NCBI GenBank assembly: GCA_002292855.1
Contig: DBBY01000065.1
Coordinates: 41,699 to 46,816, forward strand
Reading direction: 5' to 3'
Source: Flavobacteriales bacterium UBA972
Lineage (GTDB): Bacteria; Bacteroidota; Bacteroidia; Flavobacteriales; Schleiferiaceae
Length of the DNA stretch: 5,118 nt
In this document: positions 1 through 5,118 of the stretch, piece after piece
Numbering within the stretch: position 1 is the first letter of the stretch
How the letters are laid out: every line of letters begins with the position of its first letter
The notes under the pieces: generated by a model
Database searches by the model: none
What the model was told of the DNA's origin: nothing
Seen by the model: the letters and a program-made list of their open reading frames with translations, nothing else
Made by a program: the position numbers and the translations under genes

Positions 1-2220
1 GACGGACTGTGGTGGATGGCTACCCAAGACGAGGGCGTTCTTCGCTACGACGGGCTATCGGTAGTGCAAATTCAGTGGACGGGCCAACCGCCCATTGTAC
101 TGGGTGTTGCGCCCATTCAGAAGGGTACCTATGCCGCGACTTCGGGCGGACTTTACTGGATTCCCCTCGAGGGTTCCGCGGAACTAATAAAAAGCTTGCC
201 GGGCCCTATCGTGGATGTTGAGGCCAAGGGCGACAGCCTATGGGTTTTGGGCCCTGACCAGCTTTGGTTGCGAATAGGTACCGGGAACTTTCAACCCCAG
301 TCCTTGGATGGTTTGGGCGGCGCCACGCAGTTTGGCCGCCGAGGGGCTTCTTGGTGGGTGGCTTCCGACCGCGGACTTTGGATTCGCGGCGGCGCGGGAC
401 TTTGGACCCAAATACGCGACCAGCCGGTTCGGTCCGCTGCCGTCGATCACTTGGGAGTATGGGCCGAGACCGATCAGGGCCTAGAACGCCTGACCGACGT
501 GGGTTGGGAGGCTCACCCCGATGGACCTCGGGAGGCCCAGTGGATTCCTGCAAAAGACCACGGGGCATGGTGGGCGGTAGGGCGCGACGGCCTCTACTGG
601 GTCGACGGGAAGGTCCGCTCCATGGTTGCCTTGAGTGGGAATCCCCTCGACGGAGCACTCGCCTTGGCCAGCGACGGGAACGGAGGGCTTCTTTTGGCAC
701 TGCGAGAAGGCATAATCCGCATTCCGCGTCCGGAGCATTGGTACGACCTGCGCAGTGCGTCCTACACCACGGGCCGAATCAAGTCGGTGGCTCGCCGCGG
801 GCCCGACCAGTTTGCCGTTCTCGGCAGCAAGGGCCTCCAGCTCCTCAGCTCCGAGGGTCAGGTCACCATCCCCCTGCCCAAAAGGGGCGTTCCCAGCGGA
901 CTGGTGGAGCTTCCTGAGGGTCGCTGGCTGCTTTATGGCGAGTTTGGAGCGCTCGAATGGGTATCCGGCGCCTGGAAGTCGCGGTTGAGCGAGTGGGTTC
1001 TTGAGGCCGGAACCGTCGAGGATTCCGTTTATGTTCACACCACGGCAGGCTACCAAAAGTGGTCTAAGGGTCGCTTTGAGTCCTGCGCGGCTCCGGCTAA
1101 GGTTCTTGCGGCCCTGCGCAGCTGGCCGGAGCTTGGCTACCGCTGGCATTGGGGCGACCTCGGGCTCTACGTCAATTCGCCGCAGCGCGGACTAAGTCCG
1201 TTCGGAAGCCCTCGCTGGGTTTTGCGCAGCTGGCAGATTCAAGAGGGCAAGGGTGCTGCCAATTTTGTGCTGCGTTTGGCGCGGTTGGGCGATCCCCAGG
1301 CCGACGCCCGCACTCTTCGCTACCGGCGTGACGGTGCAGACTGGGTAGACCTCGGCGCAGGCCGCACCCTCGTTTTGGCCGGCCTCTCCCCTGGAAGGCA
1401 CCTCCTGGAGCTCGATTCTGATCCGATTCAGCGGTTTAGCCTCTGGCTACCGAGGCCCTGGTGGGCACAGCCCCGATTCTGGGTTCCGCTTGCTCTGGCT
1501 TTGTTCGCTGCCGCGGGTAGCTTGCTGTGGCTCGCCCTTCGCCGCCGTAGGGAATCCAAAAAATGGGCAGCCGAGAAGGCCGAACTCGAGCGCATGGCTC
1601 TGCGCCTGCAAATGAATCCGCACTTCACCTTCAACGCCTTGGAATCCATTTCTTCGTTTGTCATGGAGCAAAAGCCCCGCGAGGCCGTGCAGTACCTGAA
1701 CCGCTTTGCCAAGCTCATGCGCTACACCCTAGAGAAGGCCGACCAGGAGCGGGTGGAGCTGCGCGACGAGCTCGACGCGCTGTCGCACTACATTGCCTTG
1801 GAACAAATGCGCTTTGATCAAAGTTTTGACCACATTATCGAGGTCGATGAGGCTCTGGACCCTGCCGACTTGGCGATTCCGCCCATGCTTTTGCAGCCCC
1901 TGGTCGAGAATGCCATTCTGCACGGACTCCGCCCCCTGCAAGGCCGTCGTGGACGCCTTACCCTGCGCCTGCTTCAGGCGGTTGAACCTGGCAGGATTCG
2001 CATTGAAATCGAAGACAACGGAATCGGTCGCGCGGCGGCAGGGGCGCAGCAAACCGGCGATGAGGGTCAGAAGCGTTCCATGGCCACGAGGATTCTCGAG
2101 AGCCGCCTCAAGGCCTTGGCGGAGGCCAGTGGCGAGCCCTACCGTCTTGCAGTCGAAGATCTCAATGAGGGAACGAGGGTCGTCCTCGCGCTCCCGAAGG
2201 TCGAAGTATGGGGGGTTTAG
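1..2220 (+). CDS. Propeller-type sensor histidine kinase, LytS-like His_kinase family (5' end missing)
   Basis: Membrane sensor kinase that should autophosphorylate on histidine and pass the phosphate to the regulator 16 bp downstream. The frame is open from base 1 and already encodes a propeller motif (DGLWWMATQDEGVLRYDG), so the ATG at 16 is not the true start and the N-terminus lies outside the window. Numbering codons from base 1, residues 3-18, 42-58, 78-93, 116-131, 151-168, 188-203 and 228-244 are Trp/Gly-rich repeats about 37 residues apart, resembling two-component regulator propeller blades; weaker ones continue to about 400. Residues about 419-485 resemble a Y_Y_Y domain. One membrane helix spans about 493-513, followed by an RRRR positive stretch and a short coiled coil. 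The kinase core shows PHFTFN with His541, an N-box (LLQPLVENAILHG, Asn637) and DNGIG at 672-676. By family knowledge the propeller faces the periplasm. Ligand unknown. The frame is unbroken to the TAG stop. Confidence 0.93.
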   Translation, partial: DGLWWMATQDEGVLRYDGLSVVQIQWTGQPPIVLGVAPIQKGTYAATSGGLYWIPLEGSAELIKSLPGPIVDVEAKGDSLWVLGPDQLWLRIGTGNFQPQSLDGLGGATQFGRRGASWWVASDRGLWIRGGAGLWTQIRDQPVRSAAVDHLGVWAETDQGLERLTDVGWEAHPDGPREAQWIPAKDHGAWWAVGRDGLYWVDGKVRSMVALSGNPLDGALALASDGNGGLLLALREGIIRIPRPEHWYDLRSASYTTGRIKSVARRGPDQFAVLGSKGLQLLSSEGQVTIPLPKRGVPSGLVELPEGRWLLYGEFGALEWVSGAWKSRLSEWVLEAGTVEDSVYVHTTAGYQKWSKGRFESCAAPAKVLAALRSWPELGYRWHWGDLGLYVNSPQRGLSPFGSPRWVLRSWQIQEGKGAANFVLRLARLGDPQADARTLRYRRDGADWVDLGAGRTLVLAGLSPGRHLLELDSDPIQRFSLWLPRPWWAQPRFWVPLALALFAAAGSLLWLALRRRRESKKWAAEKAELERMALRLQMNPHFTFNALESISSFVMEQKPREAVQYLNRFAKLMRYTLEKADQERVELRDELDALSHYIALEQMRFDQSFDHIIEVDEALDPADLAIPPMLLQPLVENAILHGLRPLQGRRGRLTLRLLQAVEPGRIRIEIEDNGIGRAAAGAQQTGDEGQKRSMATRILESRLKALAEASGEPYRLAVEDLNEGTRVVLALPKVEVWGV

Positions 2221-2236
2221 GGTAAGTTAGCAGTCT

Positions 2237-2977
2237 ATGAAGGCCCTACTGCTCGACGACGAAGCCCCAAGCCGCAAGGCCCTGCGCGGCAAACTGGATT
2301 TATTTTGCCCTCAGGTGCGCGAGGTCTACGAGGCCTCTACGGTCGATGAGGCCTGGGAACTGCTATTGGGTCGCAAGCCCGACCTGCTCTTTCTTGACGT
2401 TCACCTTAGCGGCGAATTGGGCTTTGACCTGCTCGAGCGCCTTTCGGTCGACGAGCCCGAGTGGGCGGGTGCAGTAATCGTGGTCACGGCCCACGAGAGC
2501 TATGCCGTGCGCGCTTTTAGGGCAAGTGCGGTCGACTACCTGCTCAAGCCAATCGACCCCGAAGAACTTGCTCGTGCCGTCAAAAAGGCCAGCGCTGCCA
2601 TACCCTCCGCCCAGCTCGGTGCCTTGGTCGACAACCTGCGCGAACGAAGCGACAAAAAATTGGTGATTTCAAGTACCGAGGGCATGCACATTGTGCGGAT
2701 TACCGAAATTTTGCGCTGCGAGTCCACCTCAAACTACACCCAGTTCTTCATGCGAGGCGGCAAAAAGCTCCTGGCATCGCGCACCCTCAAAGACTTTGAG
2801 ACCATTCTTGCCCCCTACGATTTTGAGCGTGTTCACAAGTCGCACCTGGTCAACATGGACATTATCAAGCGCTACGTCTCGAGCGACGGAGGCTACCTCA
2901 TTCTCGAGGACGACTCCAACGTGCCGGTTGCCAACCGCAAAAAAGAAGTGGTGATGGCGAGGTTGAAAGCACTATAG
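2237..2977 (+). CDS. LytTR-family response regulator
   Basis: Cytoplasmic response regulator of 246 residues, the normal length for receiver plus LytTR proteins, and the likely partner of the upstream kinase. The receiver domain (about 1-120) has the acidic pair Asp7-Asp8, the phosphoacceptor Asp54 in LLFLDVHLSG, Thr84 in VVTAHES and Lys104 in LLKPI, so all key residues of an active receiver are present. After a short linker, residues about 141-246 form a LytTR DNA-binding domain, recognised by the run EILRCESTSNYTQFF, the TLKDFE segment, the FERVHKSHLVNMDIIK core and the closing VPVANRKKE. LytTR proteins bind DNA as transcription factors through beta strands rather than a helix-turn-helix. 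The gene begins 16 bp after the kinase stop with no clear Shine-Dalgarno sequence and is probably co-transcribed with it. Its end overlaps the convergent toxin gene by 6 bp. Target promoters cannot be inferred here. Confidence 0.95.
   Translation: MKALLLDDEAPSRKALRGKLDLFCPQVREVYEASTVDEAWELLLGRKPDLLFLDVHLSGELGFDLLERLSVDEPEWAGAVIVVTAHESYAVRAFRASAVDYLLKPIDPEELARAVKKASAAIPSAQLGALVDNLRERSDKKLVISSTEGMHIVRITEILRCESTSNYTQFFMRGGKKLLASRTLKDFETILAPYDFERVHKSHLVNMDIIKRYVSSDGGYLILEDDSNVPVANRKKEVVMARLKAL
2972..2977. other. Shared stop-codon palindrome between convergent genes
   Basis: The hexamer CTATAG is its own reverse complement. Bases 2975-2977 are the TAG stop of the plus-strand response regulator, and bases 2974-2972 read TAG on the minus strand as the stop of the toxin. 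The two genes thus overlap tail to tail by 6 bp, leaving no intergenic space for a terminator on either strand. Confidence 0.95.
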
Positions 2978-3259
2978 TTTTGTTTTTATTGCCTTTGCGT
3001 AAAGAACACGAAGGATGGCAAGATGCTTCGGGTATACTTCGTATACAATAACATGACTTTGTACGGGTAAAATTCGAAGGGAGGATTTCTTCGATTGGAC
3101 ACCAATCATTGGGAATAGGCTGAGGTTGTTTACTCGTTTGAGCACATCCGATAGGTAATGCTCAGCTTGAGCTTCCCCAAACGCTTCAAGCGAATACTGA
3201 AAAATTTCTAAGAGGTCTTGATTGGCTTTGGTGCGAAATTTAATGCTTCGCGGCCTCAA
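2972..3259 (-). CDS. ParE/RelE-family toxin of a type II toxin-antitoxin module
   Basis: A 95-residue basic protein, the usual size for ParE/RelE toxins. Family signs are the N-terminal pattern FRTKANQDLLEIFQYSLEAFG (a ParE-like A-x-x-DL-x-x-I-x-x-Y helix), a second helix with LKRVNNLSLFPMIG, and the C-terminal strands RILPVQSHVIVYEVYP followed by AILRVLYAKAI. ParE members poison DNA gyrase while RelE members cut mRNA at the ribosome; the sequence resembles ParE more, but the target is not proven. The start must be TTG (3259-3257) or the rarer ATT at 3244-3242: the frame is closed upstream by TGA at 3283-3281 and has no ATG before mid-protein. With the TTG start it overlaps the upstream 45-residue frame by 20 bp, suggesting translational coupling. 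Its GC content is about 42%, well below its neighbours. Its stop shares CTATAG with the regulator's stop on the other strand. Confidence 0.85.
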   Translation of the reverse strand: MRPRSIKFRTKANQDLLEIFQYSLEAFGEAQAEHYLSDVLKRVNNLSLFPMIGVQSKKSSLRILPVQSHVIVYEVYPKHLAILRVLYAKAIKTKL

Positions 3260-3377
3260 GAATTTGGTGAAGCATCTGCTTCACGTTTGGAGTGGAACTC
3301 AACGGACTCTCACGGCCAATCTGAGCCGCTTCTTCAATCGCGTCCCAGTCCCAAGTGTCAGTTTTTGATTGATCCAT
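3240..3377 (-). CDS. Small protein, probable antitoxin partner of the ParE-like toxin
   Basis: A 45-residue frame from ATG (3377-3375) to TAA (3242-3240), reading MDQSKTDTWDWDAIEEAAQI and ending EAAKH. It begins 9 bp after the purE stop and overlaps the toxin start by 20 bp, exactly where the antitoxin of a type II pair normally sits. The protein is mildly acidic in its first half (WDWDAIEE), with a Ser/Pro-rich middle (GRESPLSSTPN) and a C-terminal stretch that looks helical (VKQMLHQILEAAKH). I do not recognise its family. Usual ParD, Phd or addiction-module antitoxins have about 70-90 residues with an N-terminal DNA-binding part; here only a toxin-binding segment could fit. It may be a minimal antitoxin or a shortened remnant. 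No earlier in-frame start exists, since the frame upstream is closed by the purE TAA itself. The antitoxin role is inferred from position, not homology. Confidence 0.65.
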   Translation of the reverse strand: MDQSKTDTWDWDAIEEAAQIGRESPLSSTPNVKQMLHQILEAAKH

Positions 3378-3386
3378 GATTTGAAT

Positions 3387-3890
3387 TTACGAATTTTCCA
3401 CCGACTTGGCCATGTCTTCTACCGAGAGGCGCATGGTTTCTTTGTAGTCGGCGATGGCTTGCCTGAGTTTCGCATCGGTGGCACCCAAAATTTGTGTCGC
3501 AAGGATTCCGGCATTGGCGCCTCCGTTTAAGGCCACCGTGGCTACGGGCACGCCCTTGGGCATTTGCAAAATACTTAAGACGGAATCCCATCCGTCCATG
3601 GAATTGCTGCTTTTGACCGGAACCCCAATCACGGGTAGGGGCGTCGCACTCGCTATCATGCCTGGGAGGTGTGCCGCTCCGCCGGCTCCTGCGATGATGA
3701 CTTGAATTCCCCGGCCGGCGGCCTGCTGGGCGTACTCCATCATGCGCAGGGGGCTTCGATGGGCCGAGACCACGGTGATTTCGTAGGGTACACCAAATTC
3801 TTTGAGGCTGTCGGCGGCGCCTTGCATGACGGGCAGGTCGCTTTGGCTTCCCATGACGATGCCCACTCGGGCGGATTCTTTGGTCTTCAT
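3387..3890 (-). CDS. purE: N5-carboxyaminoimidazole ribonucleotide mutase, class I PurE
   Basis: Cytoplasmic enzyme of de novo purine synthesis that moves the carboxyl group of N5-CAIR to carbon 4, giving CAIR. The 167 residues match the usual class I length. Visible family motifs are the phosphate-binding GSQSDLPVM (14-22), the SAHRSP segment with the catalytic His44 (42-47), the glycine-rich GAGGAAHLPGM (68-78), PVIGVPV (86-92) and SILQMPKGVPVATVA (106-120) followed by NAGILATQIL. Class I PurE works together with PurK, and purK lies directly upstream: the purE ATG overlaps the purK TGA by 4 bp (ATGA, 3890-3887), so translation is probably coupled. No missing key residues are seen. The stop TAA lies only 9 bp before the small antitoxin-like frame and in the same reading frame as it. 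Confidence 0.97.
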   Translation of the reverse strand: MKTKESARVGIVMGSQSDLPVMQGAADSLKEFGVPYEITVVSAHRSPLRMMEYAQQAAGRGIQVIIAGAGGAAHLPGMIASATPLPVIGVPVKSSNSMDGWDSVLSILQMPKGVPVATVALNGGANAGILATQILGATDAKLRQAIADYKETMRLSVEDMAKSVENS

Positions 3891-5056
3891 GATGGAGAGT
3901 GGCTAATGGCGGTTAGTGCGTTGCGGGCGGCTGCAGCTCGGCTGCGTGCCTCGTCGAGGTTCTTGCCTACGGCGGTCCAGTGCCCCAGTTTGCGAAAGGG
4001 GCGTGTTTCTGATTTTCCGTAGAGGTGAAGCCGGGTTCCGGGTACCGCAAGGGCGCGTTCCAAGCCCTCGTAGGCGACCGGGCCGTGATGTCCTTCGGCA
4101 CCGACCACGTTAGCCATTACGGTGGGTTGGCGCAGGGCCGTTGAACCCAAGGGGAGTCCGGTGGCGCAGCGCAGGAGCTGCTCAAACTGCGAGGTTTCGC
4201 AGCCTTCAATAGTTAAGTGTCCGGAATTATGGGGGCGCGGAGCCACTTCGTTGATGAGCCATTGCCCGTCGCGGGTGTAGAACAGCTCAACGGCCAGAAG
4301 GCCCAAAATTCCCAATGCGCTAGCCGCCCTGCGGGCAAGTTCTTCGGCCTCGGCCAAGGCCTCGGCAGGCAGGGGAGCGGGACAAACCACAAACTCAACC
4401 TGGTTGGCACTCGGGTGAAACTCCATGGCCACTGGCGGAAAAGTCGCCATGCTTCCGTCGGGATGCCGTGCGACGATTACCCCGATTTCTTCGGCAATAT
4501 CCACCAGGCTCTCGGCAATGCAGGCCTGCTCCGGCAGGTTGTCTAAATCTTCAGGGCGGCGCAGTAGGGCAACTCCAAAGCCGTCGTAGCCTCCCTCGGC
4601 AAGCTTCCAAACCAGGGGGAGGGTCCAGCGCCCTTCGGCCACTGCCGTCCTAAGGCTTGAGCCGCCGCTAAAACGCTCAAATTTGGAGCTCGGCAGGCCG
4701 TTCTCCAACCAAAAATTCTTTTGGGCAGCCTTGTTTTGTATGATTCGCAGGGCCGCAGAAGGAGGAAAGCACCGTACCCCCTCAGACTCCAAGAGCTCCA
4801 GAGCGTCGGCATTCACGGTTTCAATTTCAATCACGGCCGACTGGGCTCCGCGGGCAAAGCGAACTACGGTATCAAAATCCCTGAAGTCGCCTTCTTCAAA
4901 GCGTGGCAAGCCCAGGCGGCAGGGCGCCTTGGGGTCGGGATCGAGCGCACGCACCGAAACGTCCATTCTCAATGCTTCGGCCAGAAGCATTTTGCCCAGT
5001 TGTCCGCCACCGAGAAGGGCAATTTCAAAGTTGGGGTTGGCCAGGGGAGAACTCAT
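3887..5056 (-). CDS. purK: N5-carboxyaminoimidazole ribonucleotide synthase PurK (ATP-grasp)
   Basis: Cytoplasmic ATP-grasp ligase that uses ATP and bicarbonate to convert AIR to N5-CAIR, the substrate of PurE. The 389 residues are close to the family norm. The N-terminal domain carries IALLGGGQLGKML (12-24) and LDPDPKAPC (38-46), typical of PurK. The ATP-grasp domain shows NKAAQKNFW (108-116), the nucleotide-binding Lys151 with GGYDGFG (155-161), an ESLVDIAEEIGVIVAR segment (182-197), and the metal-binding end ELFYTRDGQWLINEVAPRPHNSGH (257-280). The C-terminal domain ends with LHLYGKSE..RKLGHWTAVG (343-364), the usual K-x-x-R-x-x-RK-x-GH element. The ATG at 5056-5054 is chosen because it gives a short leader before the first beta strand and lies about 35-45 bp below a promoter-like TACCTTTA. 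It is the first gene of the purKE block. Confidence 0.97.
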   Translation of the reverse strand: MSSPLANPNFEIALLGGGQLGKMLLAEALRMDVSVRALDPDPKAPCRLGLPRFEEGDFRDFDTVVRFARGAQSAVIEIETVNADALELLESEGVRCFPPSAALRIIQNKAAQKNFWLENGLPSSKFERFSGGSSLRTAVAEGRWTLPLVWKLAEGGYDGFGVALLRRPEDLDNLPEQACIAESLVDIAEEIGVIVARHPDGSMATFPPVAMEFHPSANQVEFVVCPAPLPAEALAEAEELARRAASALGILGLLAVELFYTRDGQWLINEVAPRPHNSGHLTIEGCETSQFEQLLRCATGLPLGSTALRQPTVMANVVGAEGHHGPVAYEGLERALAVPGTRLHLYGKSETRPFRKLGHWTAVGKNLDEARSRAAAARNALTAISHSPS

Positions 5057-5118
5057 TCTTGGGAGCGCGTCGCTTCAGCGAGAGCGTGCACGGTAAAGGT
5101 ACGGCCGGTTTTTTTCTC
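5057..5118. other. Non-coding leader region upstream of purK
   Basis: These 62 bases form the only non-coding stretch longer than 20 bp. They hold the promoter-like element, a small CGGCCG palindrome (5102-5107), and a run of seven or more T on the plus strand near the end (5109-5115). No open frame, riboswitch structure or convincing terminator is visible, although the region is cut by the window edge. Confidence 0.5.
5094..5101 (-). promoter_or_regulatory. Possible Bacteroidota -7 element for the purKE block
   Basis: On the minus strand this reads TACCTTTA, one base away from the Bacteroidota -7 consensus TAnnTTTG. It lies 37 bp upstream of the purK ATG, leaving a leader of plausible length. 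The partner -33 element (TTTG-like) would fall at or beyond the end of the window and cannot be checked. A single 8-base match can arise by chance. Confidence 0.4.

Noticed and set aside
16..18. ATG as the start of the sensor kinase
   Set aside because: The five codons before it are open and complete a propeller repeat motif, so the gene runs in from outside the window.
206..1149. Long minus- and plus-strand open frames within the kinase gene
   Set aside because: They are rich in Arg and Pro, match no family and lie opposite or across a clearly real reading frame in GC-rich DNA; they are shadows.
2986..3008. Possible terminator from the small CTTT-GCGT-AAAG hairpin after the T-rich run
   Set aside because: The stem is only four A/T-rich pairs and the T-run is on the wrong side for plus-strand termination.
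3032..3046. GTATAC-TTC-GTATAC repeat resembling an operator or site-specific recombination site
   Set aside because: It lies inside the toxin coding region where it encodes the conserved VYEVY strand, and no second copy was noticed elsewhere in the window.
3669..5096. Plus-strand open frames across purE and purK
   Set aside because: They lie opposite genes with complete enzyme motifs and show no family features of their own.
5101..5116. GC palindrome followed by T-run on the plus strand as a rho-independent terminator
   Set aside because: The palindrome CGGCCG has no loop and no longer stem is visible; the window edge prevents a fair test.

Overview
The window holds five genes in two converging blocks, and almost every base is coding. 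The style suggests a fairly GC-rich member of the Bacteroidota. The grounds are a large membrane-anchored histidine kinase with a tryptophan-rich beta-propeller sensor next to a LytTR response regulator, starts without clear Shine-Dalgarno sequences, and a TACCTTTA element of the Bacteroidota -7 type (consensus TAnnTTTG) ahead of purK. I cannot place it at family or genus level, and the phylum call is an inference.

Left block, plus strand (1-2977): a sensor kinase whose 5' end lies outside the window is followed after 16 bp by a response regulator with receiver and LytTR DNA-binding domains. Together they form a typical LytS/LytR-style two-component pair. A propeller sensor outside the cytoplasmic membrane and a Y_Y_Y-like domain are linked through one membrane helix to a His_kinase/HATPase core, which should phosphorylate Asp54 of the regulator. 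The ligand and target genes cannot be read from this window.

Right block, minus strand (5118 down to 2972): purK and purE overlap by 4 bp (ATGA). They encode the two-step carboxylation of AIR through N5-CAIR to CAIR in purine synthesis. Only 9 bp after the purE stop comes a 45-residue reading frame, and overlapping its end by 20 bp is a 95-residue ParE/RelE-family toxin that starts at TTG. I read this pair as a small type II toxin-antitoxin module appended to the purine operon. The toxin is clearly poorer in GC (about 42% by hand count) than the genes on either side, which suggests later arrival.

The toxin and regulator genes converge and share a 6-bp palindrome, CTATAG, in which each strand reads its own TAG stop. 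No RNA genes, insertion sequences, CRISPR arrays or strong terminators were seen. The most unusual point is the toxin-antitoxin pair: its presumed antitoxin is very short, seems to lack a DNA-binding domain, and has no visible promoter of its own.
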